Positions 9,910 to 19,510 of a DNA stretch of 38,810 bases are shown here, one piece after another (within the stretch, counting starts at the first letter, position 1; each line of letters begins with the position of its first letter). The DNA is from Phytomonas francai. Taxonomy: Eukaryota; Euglenozoa; Kinetoplastea; Trypanosomatida; Trypanosomatidae. Where the stretch lies: positions 533,177-571,986 of the forward strand of contig MJCC01000004.1 of assembly GCA_001766655.1 (NCBI GenBank), given 5' to 3'. The notes below the pieces were generated by a model. The model was not told the DNA's origin and ran no database searches. It saw nothing but the letters and a program-made list of their open reading frames with translations. The translations under genes were made by a program, and so were the position numbers.

Positions 9910-12021
9910 TTAGTCACCAACAACTCTGTTGGATCGTCTAACTTTTGTCTTCATACGAGTTGTACAAGTAGCCGCAAGATCTTTAGTTGTATACGTGGTT
10001 TTTAAAATACCTGATTGTGGGATGAAATCCCCAGCGTGGTACAATTTCAGCATTTGCTCAGTCTCCTTTCTGCTTAAAACACATGTTTCTTCTGAACGGA
10101 ATGCATCTTTAGTCCGATGCAGTTCGTAAAATGATGCTTGAAGCGATGTAAAGTTTTCGTCCGAATCGCTGTCTGCATTGATTTTCCCTTCTTTATCGAC
10201 ACCCACACACAGCCGAGGTTCATATTGCTCATTCAAAGGTACCTTAACCCACCAATCGTTACCCAGTGCGCGCCCAAGTAGTTGTTCTTCCGGGTCATTA
10301 GCTATGAAGTCAAACGGTGCCCCATCCGCGCGCCTACCATGCAACCGCAGTGTTACCACTTCGGAGGACTTTTCTCCAGTGGAGCTGTTTTTAACCTTAC
10401 CACTGTCTTTCGATTCGATTAAAACTTCTATCACCGCACGACCACGCCGATTGTGTGGAGTGCAGTATTTGTTACCCCGTCCACAATAGGAGTTGTCCGA
10501 ACTTACGACTAGAAGACCACCGGGTTGTCGAACCAAGGCTGGCGTATCGCCTGTCGGTTGATGACCGGTACAAACAATTTCTATACCACTTGACAGCAGG
10601 TAATGGGCTGCCTTCAGATCAAGGTACTGAGGCCCATTAGTCTGCATGATAGAGCCCACAGTCACTGAGAAGGGAATGTAATGCCGTGGGAATACATACA
10701 GACGAGCTGCCTCCCCCCTCAGGCCACGGTTATTACTCCATTCTTCAAAGCTAGCATCCTTAAATGCGTTAAGTTCGCTAATCCACTGAATGGCATCACG
10801 GCCTTCATCGATAAAATTGCGCCCTTGCCTTTGTTGAGCCTCGGTTGTAATGGAGCGAATGTCCGGAACGAAGCCGACATTATTACCATTTACACCACCA
10901 TGTACAAAAAGGACTCTGTCGAACAAGACAGTGGCCAACACGCCCAGACGTATGTACTCATAATACACACCACCGGGACGCGCTGCTTTAAAAAAGCTTT
11001 CGGCGACCTCTTCATCTGTTATCGTGTTTTTCGCCTTTTCAAAGGCCACACCAGTGTTATTTCGAGTTTCCATTGATTGCTGTGCTTTAAAAGATTGCCC
11101 CTCATGGTTCTCGCCTTTCTCTCTAGCTTCAAACTCTTTAAGGGCATACAACTCCCGGCGGCGATGCTCAAAAATATCCGGACTTCCCATCTTGTGAATC
11201 AGGGCCCACCTCAAGAACGATATGCGGTCTGCTCTGAGGTGGGTCCGATCCCACTTTTGTTGCGCCGTGTCTTGTTTTGCCTGAAGAAAGGGCATGGAAT
11301 TCGCTGTTGTGAGAGCTTCAGATTTTGTATTCTGGGTTCTATTTACTTCGGGCAATTTTTGGGAGGGCACTTGGGAGTGAGGTATGGAATGACGAAGAAA
11401 TTGAGCGTAGGACATTTTCGATGACATGTCTTCTCCAGGGGTCCACTCAAGTGGAAAAACAACCCTTTCGGCTTCCTCCGGTGTCAATCCCTCTGCTTCG
11501 TAAATCAGCGGCACCATGGCGATCTTGTTCAGGTCGCGGTTGCCGAGAATCAGATGCACACGGTCTGGATAACGCCGCTTGAAGTCGATGCAAGCCTGAG
11601 CAAATCCAATGTCCAAACCATTATCAAACGCATCGCCACCATATACAAAATGACTTTTGTCGTCAGTAAACTCTAACTCAACGTGTCGCGGATCCACTGT
11701 CAAGTGAGCCGTGTTGTCTATGTATGTATGTTTCCCAAACTGGACACGCTCCTCAGATGTGTAATGGGGAAAGCCAGGGTGCAAGGATACAGAGGATGGT
11801 GCGGCGAGAATAGTGAATTCCTTTCCTTTAATAAGCCCCGTCACATGGCTTGTGTTAGGCTTAAAGCTCTCACAGCCCATAGTGTGTGTATCTTTTTTTC
11901 GTAGACTCCAACGAACACAGGACGTTATGGATAAAAACTCCTGAAAGTATTTCATATCGCCTTCGATGTCTGTAATATACGAAATGCGTTTCATGAACAA
12001 CCCGCGCGCACGCAGCAGCAT
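9910..12021 (-). CDS. Calcineurin-like metallophosphoesterase, protist type
   Basis: A 703-aa protein with the spaced metal-site motifs of the superfamily: TDIEGDMKYF (about residues 17-26), VYGGDAFDNG (about 126-135), LGNRDLN (about 159-165), FVHGGVNG (about 371-378) and CTGHQPTGDTP (about 484-494). Two motifs depart from the textbook PPP form. The first has Asp-x-Glu where Asp-x-His is usual, and GNRD replaces GNHE. I recall both changes from a family of large protozoan phosphoesterases, so this is probably an intact member rather than a dead enzyme. Substrate is unknown: protein phosphatase or phosphodiester/nucleotide hydrolase are both open. A low-complexity, Gln/Glu/Lys-rich insertion (about 210-340) separates the halves. 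ATGs at 12021 and 11994 both fit; the second starts MKRISYITDIEGD and may be the true start. It is neither secreted nor membrane-bound by eye. Confidence 0.85.
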   Translation of the reverse strand: MLLRARGLFMKRISYITDIEGDMKYFQEFLSITSCVRWSLRKKDTHTMGCESFKPNTSHVTGLIKGKEFTILAAPSSVSLHPGFPHYTSEERVQFGKHTYIDNTAHLTVDPRHVELEFTDDKSHFVYGGDAFDNGLDIGFAQACIDFKRRYPDRVHLILGNRDLNKIAMVPLIYEAEGLTPEEAERVVFPLEWTPGEDMSSKMSYAQFLRHSIPHSQVPSQKLPEVNRTQNTKSEALTTANSMPFLQAKQDTAQQKWDRTHLRADRISFLRWALIHKMGSPDIFEHRRRELYALKEFEAREKGENHEGQSFKAQQSMETRNNTGVAFEKAKNTITDEEVAESFFKAARPGGVYYEYIRLGVLATVLFDRVLFVHGGVNGNNVGFVPDIRSITTEAQQRQGRNFIDEGRDAIQWISELNAFKDASFEEWSNNRGLRGEAARLYVFPRHYIPFSVTVGSIMQTNGPQYLDLKAAHYLLSSGIEIVCTGHQPTGDTPALVRQPGGLLVVSSDNSYCGRGNKYCTPHNRRGRAVIEVLIESKDSGKVKNSSTGEKSSEVVTLRLHGRRADGAPFDFIANDPEEQLLGRALGNDWWVKVPLNEQYEPRLCVGVDKEGKINADSDSDENFTSLQASFYELHRTKDAFRSEETCVLSRKETEQMLKLYHAGDFIPQSGILKTTYTTKDLAATCTTRMKTKVRRSNRVVGD

Positions 12022-12244
12022 TGATTCTCTTTATGATTCTCCTGAGCTTTCTGTGTATTGGTATCTTTACAGAAAAGCTTTCGTAAGGCTAATATACGAA
12101 GAATATTTGTGGACTTGAGATGCATAAGTCGTGCTTTGGATACAAAAGCAGGTGCCTCAATATATACAACGTTATTTATAAGCGATTAAAGGAAGCAATG
12201 CATATGTATTTTCTTGTCGTCTAATTTCTCTTATGCATAAAATT

Positions 12245-12577
12245 TTACATAGTAACTCCAAAAACTGTTACAATACAATGCATGGCCCTATTCTCTGTCC
12301 TATAAACATAACAAGCATCGCTTTCCGGATTCCACGAACATGAAGCCACACTACAGAATCCAGATCCATTCTTCTGGACGATTACGACATGCGCGATATA
12401 CTTACGCGGCAAAGAGGACTCCCGTGTCAGCCGCTGCACGATAAGGTCCGAGATATTCGTCACTAGTGTCGGAACTTTGCTGTGTTGATACCTCACCTCC
12501 GGCATGAAGTGTCGTGCAACGATCTCTTTGCAGATGACAGAGGCATCATCGGCTAGGGTGAGTTTTTCCTCCACCAT
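12245..12577 (-). CDS. Tctex1-type dynein light chain (DYNLT family)
   Basis: At 110 aa this matches the usual Tctex1 length of about 110-115. The C-terminal half is diagnostic: KYIAHVVIVQKNGSGFCSVA, then CSWNPESDACYVYRTENRAM and CIVTVFGVTM, matching the family pattern of K(Y/F)xxxxxIxQKxGxG, xxxCxW and (R/W)xNxxMxCIVTVFG. These light chains dimerise on the intermediate chains of cytoplasmic, axonemal or intraflagellar-transport dyneins; which complex applies here cannot be told. A short splice acceptor lies 8 bases before the ATG. The spacer to the metallophosphoesterase downstream is only 223 bases. Confidence 0.93.
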   Translation of the reverse strand: MVEEKLTLADDASVICKEIVARHFMPEVRYQHSKVPTLVTNISDLIVQRLTRESSLPRKYIAHVVIVQKNGSGFCSVASCSWNPESDACYVYRTENRAMHCIVTVFGVTM

Positions 12578-12585
12578 TTTTTCTA

Positions 12586-12600
12586 CTGCAAATAGATAAA
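12586..12600 (-). promoter_or_regulatory. Trans-splice acceptor of the Tctex1 gene
   Basis: The minus strand reads CTTTATCTATTTGCAG and then TAGAAAAA before the ATG. The AG at 12587-12586 gives a very short 5' UTR of about 8 nt. Confidence 0.5.
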
Positions 12601-13122
12601 GACTCTATTAATTTTTTATTCTTATGAAGAATAAAATCTACTCTTTTCAGCTGTCAGTTCTTTTTTTTTTTTAGCACTTGTGTATAGAACCTCAATAAAA
12701 TGTATGGTAAAAAATAATTATTAAAATAATATTATTCTAAAGATATTTTGGGTCTATTCCTGGTTACAGGATTTCATATCCTCTCTATATTGCGACATCG
12801 TTTTAAAGACGCATTTTATGGAATCTCTTGAGGATCTAACAAAAACAAAAAATGCAATTTTTTTTAGTGCACATATTTTTGATTAAGCCCTATGCCTTTA
12901 CCCTCCTTCTCCTGCCATCTTTCGCTCTCCAGCACGCGGTTGAGAATTCACATTGTTTTACACCTTTACCACATGCTCACAGAGTTATAGACAAGAATGT
13001 TAGGAAAAAGCGAAGGAAGTACCTCAAAACTGCCTACATGCAACTCCCTTCTCTCCTCCCTCTACCTCTCCTCAAAAATAATAAATAAATGACAATAACA
13101 TCGACTGCTCATACTTCGACTT
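12601..13122. other. AT-rich intergenic spacer with T runs
   Basis: It holds the 3' region of the APC3 gene and a T12-type run near 12661. A plus-strand frame of 78 codons (12852-13088) starts with a signal-peptide-like sequence but is antisense to the transcription unit and rich in simple sequence, so I do not call it a gene. Confidence 0.5.
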
Positions 13123-15207
13123 TCACACCTGATCACTTGCCTCCGATACAAGGTTCTCAATGCAGCGCTTCACATAAACTTCTTGACGTGAATCTATGGT
13201 CATGGCCTTCTGATAATACATGACCGCTTTATCGGGCATTCCCATTAGCTGCAGACACTTAGCTAAGGATATGTAAAGCATTGCCTCATTTGGATTCGCC
13301 CGGATCAGCACCAAAAGCTGTGAGTATGCCTCCTCTGTCCTGCCGAGAAGCACTAGCACGCCTGCTCGTTGATGTTGGGCCATCAAGTTTTCAGGGTGAC
13401 GCGCAATTGCTTCCGTGTATATAGTATATGCCTTTTCAAGATCTTCACGCAGGGCACCGTGGCGATGAAACGTCGCGGCGTAACGATTTAGCACTGCCGG
13501 AAGCGGATTGATAAGGATAGCCTTCTGGAAGTACTCACGTGCCCACATGACGTTTCCGTCTCGCGCATACTGCTCTCCCAATCCTGCATAAGCGACGTAG
13601 AGGTGCCGATCGCGGTAAATTGCATTCTTGAAAGCCTCAGCAGCTTCATTTTTTTGATTCAAATAGAGAAGTTCATAGCCACATAAATTGTACGCATATG
13701 CCATAAAGGGATCCATGTGAATTGCACGCTCCAGCATCGAAAGAGCCTGTCTGGGCTCCTTCGCGAGGCTGTAAGTATTCGCAACAACGCAAAGCGTTAT
13801 TGTCGAAAATGGTAGTTGCTCCATAAGTGTCTGTGCAAGCGCCGCGAGGGTGCTCTCAGCTTTGAGCTGCCAAAGTGCCGTGCTGTAGAGCACTAATGCG
13901 GCATCGTTCAGGCGCCACGGGGCTGCTTTGAGCAGCTTCTGGAAGATGTTTGCACTGAGTTGCATATCGCCGTCATGGAAAAAGGCCAAGGCGTGGTGTG
14001 TGAGCAGCCACGCCGAGGTCTCAGCTGGGGCTAGTTTTCGCGGAAAATCTTGGATATACTGTTGTGCGGCAGCACAGTTGTAGACCCCGAGGAGGTAGTT
14101 AACGGTGGCGAACGGAACCAGAAATCGCTTCAGATTACGAGACGCGTGACTGTCGAAATTAAAAAGTCCCTCGCCCATCCTTTGCTGGGGCAATTTGTTC
14201 TCCGCTGCTTCCTGCGCCGGCGCGGTCGCAGTCATAGCCTCCTGGGGTGCCTCCTCCGGCCCTGGCGAAAATACCGTCAAGCAGGACTCCTGCGGCCTCA
14301 ACGCCGTCTTGGTGTACTCCTCAAAGGCGCAGAACAGGAGCGGGTTCTCCTCGACGGCGCGTTTAAAAAGGCCTGGGGCGTGGTCGAGGCAGCGGTGCTT
14401 CGCGCTCACGCCGAGCCAGTAGCGCAGCCCGGGAAGGTGCTGCCGTATCGTGCGTGCGCCCGCCCCCCCCCCCTCGAGCAGCCTCGCGGAGACGCGGAGG
14501 AGCTCCTCGAGCACCTTCCCGGCCTCCGCGTCGCAGCCCGCGCGGCAGCAGGCGACCCCGAGGAGGTACTGGCACTCCCAGCGCGGCCCGATCCCGACAG
14601 GGAGGTGCACGAGGACGGGCTGCCCGTCCCCGTCGTGCGCGAGGGCCGTCCGCGCGTCGAGTGGCGCGGGGAGGGGGAAGGAAAAGCGGGGCACGGAGGG
14701 GGAGGAGGAGGAGGAGGAGGTGGTGGTGGTGGTGGTGTTGGGCGCGGGACAGGGACCCGCGCTCGACGGGCGGCTCACGTGCAGCTCGAAGAAGGGGTAG
14801 TAGCTGCGCAGCAGCCGGCAGACGGTCTCCACGTCGCCTCTCTGCATGTAGCACTCCGCCAGGGTGTGGAGGTTTTCGTAATCCGGTACTAAATCGTAGA
14901 GTCGCTCCGCGTAGAAAATGGCGTTCTCGTACAAATACCCGCGAAGGCTGTCCGCAATCACTTTTTTGAGAAGCGGGGGCAGCTCAGCAAGCTCAGCACT
15001 GCTAAGCGACACGGGCGGCTGTTTTGAAGAAAAGGAAGACTTGCAGGGCATTTCAGAGGAGAAAATGGATTTGCTACGCTCTTGTTGATTAGATTGGTGC
15101 ATCTGTAGGGTGTCAGGACAACGTGGTGCGTCTACAACTGTAGGAAATGGCGAGGCAAAGGCATCGGGATGGCTGTTTGGTTTGTAGTCGCGCGAAAAAC
15201 GTGACAT
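13123..15207 (-). CDS. APC3: Anaphase-promoting complex subunit 3 (CDC27), TPR protein
   Basis: A 694-aa TPR protein. The N-terminus (about 70-130) matches the APC3 dimerisation region: LRGYLYENAIFYAERLYD, then a TPR with LAECYMQRGD and CQYLLGVACCRAGCDAEAGK. Tandem TPRs fill the C-terminal half, with AYNLCGYELLYLNQKNEAAE, AYAGLGEQYARDG and YFQKAILINP closely following the CDC27 pattern. APC3 is a scaffold subunit that binds the coactivators (Cdc20/Cdh1) of the ubiquitin ligase driving mitotic exit. Residues about 130-250 are a divergent, GC-rich linker with a Thr6-Ser6 run encoded by a trinucleotide repeat. APC6, APC7 and APC8 are also TPR proteins; the N-terminal block favours APC3. The start ATG at 15207 is preceded by a possible AG acceptor at 15213-15212. 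Confidence 0.85.
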   Translation of the reverse strand: MSRFSRDYKPNSHPDAFASPFPTVVDAPRCPDTLQMHQSNQQERSKSIFSSEMPCKSSFSSKQPPVSLSSAELAELPPLLKKVIADSLRGYLYENAIFYAERLYDLVPDYENLHTLAECYMQRGDVETVCRLLRSYYPFFELHVSRPSSAGPCPAPNTTTTTTSSSSSSPSVPRFSFPLPAPLDARTALAHDGDGQPVLVHLPVGIGPRWECQYLLGVACCRAGCDAEAGKVLEELLRVSARLLEGGGAGARTIRQHLPGLRYWLGVSAKHRCLDHAPGLFKRAVEENPLLFCAFEEYTKTALRPQESCLTVFSPGPEEAPQEAMTATAPAQEAAENKLPQQRMGEGLFNFDSHASRNLKRFLVPFATVNYLLGVYNCAAAQQYIQDFPRKLAPAETSAWLLTHHALAFFHDGDMQLSANIFQKLLKAAPWRLNDAALVLYSTALWQLKAESTLAALAQTLMEQLPFSTITLCVVANTYSLAKEPRQALSMLERAIHMDPFMAYAYNLCGYELLYLNQKNEAAEAFKNAIYRDRHLYVAYAGLGEQYARDGNVMWAREYFQKAILINPLPAVLNRYAATFHRHGALREDLEKAYTIYTEAIARHPENLMAQHQRAGVLVLLGRTEEAYSQLLVLIRANPNEAMLYISLAKCLQLMGMPDKAVMYYQKAMTIDSRQEVYVKRCIENLVSEASDQV
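14701..14737 (-). repeat. Coding trinucleotide repeat (GGA)n(GGT)n in APC3
   Basis: On the plus strand about six GGA units run into six GGT units. On the coding strand they specify a poly-Thr then poly-Ser stretch in the linker of APC3. The tract is short, in frame, and likely to vary in length between strains or alleles. Confidence 0.85.
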
Positions 15208-15858
15208 GAACCTATTTTTTACAATTTGTTGATCAAAAGAGATATTCTATGACTAATGGTGATATTGGCAGTATTTATCGTTTTATTTATTGGCCCCTTT
15301 CTTCAGATAAAAAGGGTGAATACAACCGACAGGAAAGAGTTAAGAAAAAAAATATCATATAGAATTAAAATTTAGAGGTCAACTGGGGGAGCGGACGAGT
15401 TTACTGCAACCAACACACATTTTCATTATTGAGTATTTTAATCTGTTCTAACTAGACAATAAAAAAAGAGAATCGTAGGAAAACAGGAAGGTTTAATTTT
15501 ATTTTATGTATTATCTCTATAAAAGTCAAAGTCACGTGTCTACTTTTTTCTCTATTTCATGCATTACTTCCTTTATCCGTTGTGTATATGTATACATAGA
15601 GGATAAAACTGGGCTCAAGGTATTGGGAATGCTTTTCCCGTTTCTTTTTTTAATTTTTTTTTTAGCCTGACATCTAATTCAATAAGAAGAGAAAACTCGG
15701 GGAGAAGACTCGAGCATCGATCTAAATACTGAAAATAATAATAATAAATGAAGCCCATTTTTGAGGATGAACTATGTGGGGATGAAAAATATGAATAAGA
15801 ATTCACTCTAGGAGCTGTATAAGGCACAGACTGGTTGTCTATACTTCTCTTTATGCCA
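15208..15858. other. AT-rich intergenic spacer
   Basis: It contains the 5' end of the APC3 transcript and the 3' UTR of SMC2. AT-rich with T/A runs (for example near 15645-15663). The minus-strand frame overlapping the SMC2 end (15615-15992) is a shadow of that gene. No separate gene is seen. Confidence 0.55.
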
Positions 15859-18800
15859 TTAGGGTATCTCAGAGATGTGGTTTTGGTTATCTGCGAGTTC
15901 TTTACCATGAGTGAAGCTACTTGTACGATTTTCCACGCGGGTGATTTCAGAGTAACCCTGGGTATTGCGTACATGATAGAGGACGTTGGCATTATTAAAC
16001 ATACCGTCCTTCAAGGAAACTAAAAGAAATTGTGAGTTAGAAAAGTAAATCTGCAGCATACGCCCAATATTCTGGGTATGACTCGGGTCTAATGCAGCGT
16101 CGACTTCATCTAGGATGTAAATTGGTGCTGGGCGAACACGCAAAATAGCTAAGATCAAACACAAAGCCAGAAGAGAGCGCTGACCACCGCTGAGCTCTGA
16201 GAGAGAAGCCTTTACTTTTCCGTTGAAAAACACGCGAACTGCTAGTCCGTTGAGGTGTTGATGTTCGTCCCGTTCTTCCACCAGCTCAGCAGCTGCGCCA
16301 GGCAGGCATGTCGAAAATAACTTTCCAAAGATGCTGCTCACTACCCCCACCATGCGGTCAAGGGCTTGCCATTTCCTGACCTCGATCCCACGAATACACT
16401 GCTGGATTGCTTCTTTGTCCTCCCCAAGCGCAGCGCGCTGCTTGGCCAGTTCATCATACTCCTTTTTTCGCTCTTCGTAGAGGATTGTCGCCTTCTTGTT
16501 CATGCGGCGTGACATGACCGCAGCATGGGCTTCTGCCTCACGTAGCTCCTGAAGCGTTGCCTGCGTGCGTACGGAGTCGTCAAAGTAAAAAGGGCCGCTC
16601 GGGTCGCCGAACCTGTGACTTTCCTGTGCGATCCAGGCATGAAGTCTCTTCTGCTCTCGCACCCATCTGTGGAGCTCTTCGATCATCTTGTGTAGCTCCT
16701 TCAGTTCGATTTCAGTATTTTTCGCGGTATTTTCAAGCGAGTGCCGTCTCTCGGTGAGACCTGTAATCGCCGTTTGTGTTTCTTCGATTTCCTTCTCCAC
16801 CCGCATATGTTGTGCTTCACATTGCTTACACTGCTTCTGCACCGTCTCCAGTTCCCCTTCTGCCTGTTTAAGCTGTGTTTGTAAGACGACGCGATTACGC
16901 TGTTGTTGAGACAACTCTTCTTCGACTTCGTGTGTTTTGACGGCATGATCCGTGGCCTGTTGTTCGATATCCGCTTCAAGTCGCTCAAACGCGCTCGCAT
17001 TTTCTTCTTCTTGTTTGCAAAGCCTCGCCAAAGTGTACTCCGCAGTTTCCATTTGGCTCTGTAGCTCGATACGCGAGCTATCTGGATCGATAGCAGCTTC
17101 CTTCTCGATCTGCTTCTTGCGCTCCACCAACTCGCGACGTTCGTTTTCGGCTGATTTCAGGGCATTCTTTTCGGACGTTAGCTGCAGCTCTACCTCGTTA
17201 ATACTGCTTTTCGAAGTGCCTTGGAGAAGAAGAAGTCGTTGCTTGACCACCTCAACTGCCTCCTCTGCGTTTCTGTTGGCTGTCAGGACAGTTTTATGCC
17301 GCTCTAGCTCGCTTCGTATCGTGTGATATTCCCGCTCCATATCAATTAACCGTGTGCGCATGGCCTCTAAGGGCGCCTTGCGCTCTCTGTACGCTCTGAG
17401 CTCCGCGAACACATCACGCAAGTGGTTGGTGGATCCGCCTGTGATGAGGCCGTTGGGCTCCGCCACTTCACCATCCAACGATACTGCTTTGAACTTAACT
17501 GCCGGGTTATAAGCGAGCTCCTGCGCAAGGCTTAAGCTAGAACAAACAAGAAAGTTTCCGAACGTGCTTTTAATAAGACCTGCCATGCGATTAGGATCAG
17601 CGCATCCTATCAGTTCTGATGCAACATACATAAAGCCGTTCATACTTGCGGTGATCCTTCGCGCTGCTTCCAAACGCGCTGGATCTATTTCGGCAGGTTT
17701 TTGCAGTTGGTTTAAGGCTAAGAAAGAGGTTCTCTGCCGCAGGTCGTGCTTAATCACGTACTCGGCCACGGTGTCGTCCTCGACAACAACTCGAAGAAGT
17801 TGAGTCTGGGCGCCGACCATGAGAGCTAATTTGTTGGCTTCCTCCTTCGGATAAACGAGCTCACCCACGCGACCTAAAATTTTTTCCTCCACATCTTTTG
17901 GACAACCACGACGGTCAAACTCCAATTCGAAACTACGGGATGTGGCAACTTCTCGCTGAAACGAGTCGTAGGCTTCTTGAAATTCAATTTTTGCCTTGCT
18001 GATGGCATTTTCAAGTGTGCCAAGGCGCTTTTCCTTCAGGGCGAGAGGGGCGTAAGACTTTGAGGTTGCATCAAGTTTGGCCTGAGCCCGCTCCAACTCA
18101 GTTTCTAGCGTTAGGAGCTGTCCTGATTGCTGAGAATGGCGCTGTTGTGCATCTTGGAGCTGCGAATTCAGTTGTAAAATGTTTTCTTTGCTTCGTTTAA
18201 TTCTAGAGTCCAAGCGAACAATTTGATTTTCAACTTGGCTAAGTTCCTCTGCAAGGGAAAGCCCTGAAGTCCCAGCACGAACGCCAGATTGGACGAGCTG
18301 GAGCGCCACGCGTAACTTATCTACTTTATTACGTTCCTGCGAGATGCTTTGAAGTAGTGCGTCGTGTTTTTTACGACGGTTCTGAAATTCTACTTGTGCG
18401 CTGGTCTGCTGTTCCTTTTCATGGTGTAAACCCTTTAGTTGGCTCTCCAATTGCTTGAGCGTCTTGGTGCATGAATCGATCTGATTCTGACAGCGACTAC
18501 ATAGCTTTTTCAGTTCCCCTTCTTTTTCATGTAGCATCACCATAGCGTCAGACGGAGAGAGGATGCTTTCCTGCAGGCGCATCAGTTGGCGTGTCAGCTC
18601 GTCTTCCAGCTGGGGGATTGCCTCGAGCTGTTCCTTCGCGTGAATGGCAACCCCCTTCCGACGGTCCATCAATTCTTGTTTGTCCTGCAGCAGTCTACTG
18701 CGCTCGTGGAAGTCAAACGCGATTTGGAAACGCCTCTTGGCATCCAAATTTTCGCTGGCCTTGAGGAAGCGGTGGTACTCTTCCTGATCCGCCTTCATAG

Positions 18801-19431
18801 CCTCCAACATGGGGCCGATCTGCGTCTCCATGTTTTGGTCGATCTCAAACATCTTCTTTTCCTTATTTCGTATGAGCGTCTCCGCAACGCGTCGGCGGTG
18901 GTCAAACGCCTTTGTACCGACAGCCTCTTCAATCAACGAAAGAAGCACTTGCGAGCGCATGTCAATAAGCTTATGTACGGTTCCTTGCAATACCATAAAG
19001 TGTGGGTTATCCACATTGAGACTGGTGCTTTCGAAGAAACGCTTCACTTTGCTTTGCATGGAGACAGCGTTGTTGAAGAAGAATTGCTGTTTGCCGCCGA
19101 TTTTAATCTGCCGTCCGACTGTGATGATGGGATAGTCTTCGCAGTTGTACCCTGGCGGCGCGGTCGCGGGGTCGTCGTTGACAAACTCGATGGTGACTCG
19201 TGCAGCGTGAACGCCAGTGGTTCCTGCACGGAAAATGAGCTCGCGAGGATCTTCGGCACGCACACGTTTGAGGTTAGTAATGCCCATCACGAAGCAAATA
19301 GCGTCGAAGATATTCGACTTCCCACTCCCATTCAGACCAGTGATGGCGTTGAAGTGGGGACTGAGATCAGCAAGCTCCTTACGGTGGGCATACGATTTGA
19401 AGCCATCGATCACGATAGACTTTACACGCAT
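15859..19431 (-). CDS. SMC2: Condensin ATPase subunit SMC2
   Basis: A 1190-aa SMC ATPase. The N-terminal head starts MRVKSIVIDGFKSYA and has Walker A GLNGSGKSN at 32-40. Long coiled coils flank a hinge of about 510-690 containing GRVGELVYPKEEA, LLRVVVEDDTVAEYVI and AVSLDGEVAEPNGLITGGST. The C-terminal head has the signature LSELSGGQRSLLAL near 1078 and Walker B PIYILDEVDAALDPSHTQNI near 1107. The ending FSNSQFLLVSLKDGMFNNAN and the start FKSYAHR with NAITGLNGSGKSNIFD follow SMC2, not SMC1, 3 or 4. SMC2 pairs with SMC4 in condensin to compact and resolve chromosomes. An upstream in-frame ATG at 19476 would add 15 residues, but the likely splice acceptor falls after it, and the family N-terminus begins at 19431. 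Confidence 0.93.
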   Translation of the reverse strand: MRVKSIVIDGFKSYAHRKELADLSPHFNAITGLNGSGKSNIFDAICFVMGITNLKRVRAEDPRELIFRAGTTGVHAARVTIEFVNDDPATAPPGYNCEDYPIITVGRQIKIGGKQQFFFNNAVSMQSKVKRFFESTSLNVDNPHFMVLQGTVHKLIDMRSQVLLSLIEEAVGTKAFDHRRRVAETLIRNKEKKMFEIDQNMETQIGPMLEAMKADQEEYHRFLKASENLDAKRRFQIAFDFHERSRLLQDKQELMDRRKGVAIHAKEQLEAIPQLEDELTRQLMRLQESILSPSDAMVMLHEKEGELKKLCSRCQNQIDSCTKTLKQLESQLKGLHHEKEQQTSAQVEFQNRRKKHDALLQSISQERNKVDKLRVALQLVQSGVRAGTSGLSLAEELSQVENQIVRLDSRIKRSKENILQLNSQLQDAQQRHSQQSGQLLTLETELERAQAKLDATSKSYAPLALKEKRLGTLENAISKAKIEFQEAYDSFQREVATSRSFELEFDRRGCPKDVEEKILGRVGELVYPKEEANKLALMVGAQTQLLRVVVEDDTVAEYVIKHDLRQRTSFLALNQLQKPAEIDPARLEAARRITASMNGFMYVASELIGCADPNRMAGLIKSTFGNFLVCSSLSLAQELAYNPAVKFKAVSLDGEVAEPNGLITGGSTNHLRDVFAELRAYRERKAPLEAMRTRLIDMEREYHTIRSELERHKTVLTANRNAEEAVEVVKQRLLLLQGTSKSSINEVELQLTSEKNALKSAENERRELVERKKQIEKEAAIDPDSSRIELQSQMETAEYTLARLCKQEEENASAFERLEADIEQQATDHAVKTHEVEEELSQQQRNRVVLQTQLKQAEGELETVQKQCKQCEAQHMRVEKEIEETQTAITGLTERRHSLENTAKNTEIELKELHKMIEELHRWVREQKRLHAWIAQESHRFGDPSGPFYFDDSVRTQATLQELREAEAHAAVMSRRMNKKATILYEERKKEYDELAKQRAALGEDKEAIQQCIRGIEVRKWQALDRMVGVVSSIFGKLFSTCLPGAAAELVEERDEHQHLNGLAVRVFFNGKVKASLSELSGGQRSLLALCLILAILRVRPAPIYILDEVDAALDPSHTQNIGRMLQIYFSNSQFLLVSLKDGMFNNANVLYHVRNTQGYSEITRVENRTSSFTHGKELADNQNHISEIP

Positions 19432-19454
19432 CTTTTCTGCCCTTTTACGTGGAC

Positions 19455-19510
19455 CTAATGGTGTGATTTTGTCCATCAAACATGTGTGTTTAGGATGAAA
19501 GAAACAAGTT
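19455..19510 (-). promoter_or_regulatory. Trans-splice acceptor that decides the SMC2 start
   Basis: The minus strand has ACTTGTTTCTTTCATCC followed by A-rich sequence, and the first AG is at 19456-19455. Splicing there removes the ATG at 19476 and leaves that at 19431 as the first start. The tract is modest in strength. Confidence 0.45.

Noticed and set aside
12852..13088. 78-codon plus-strand frame with signal-peptide-like start
   Set aside because: Antisense, simple composition, and no acceptor for plus-strand transcription.
14050..14892. 280-codon plus-strand frame with poly-Gly
   Set aside because: Antisense of the GC-rich APC3 linker and its trinucleotide repeat.
15859..19431. Identification as SMC1, SMC3 or SMC4
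   Set aside because: Walker A neighbourhood, hinge and C-terminal FNNAN block follow SMC2.
18586..19458. 290-codon plus-strand frame
   Set aside because: Antisense shadow of the SMC2 N-terminal head, without motifs of its own.
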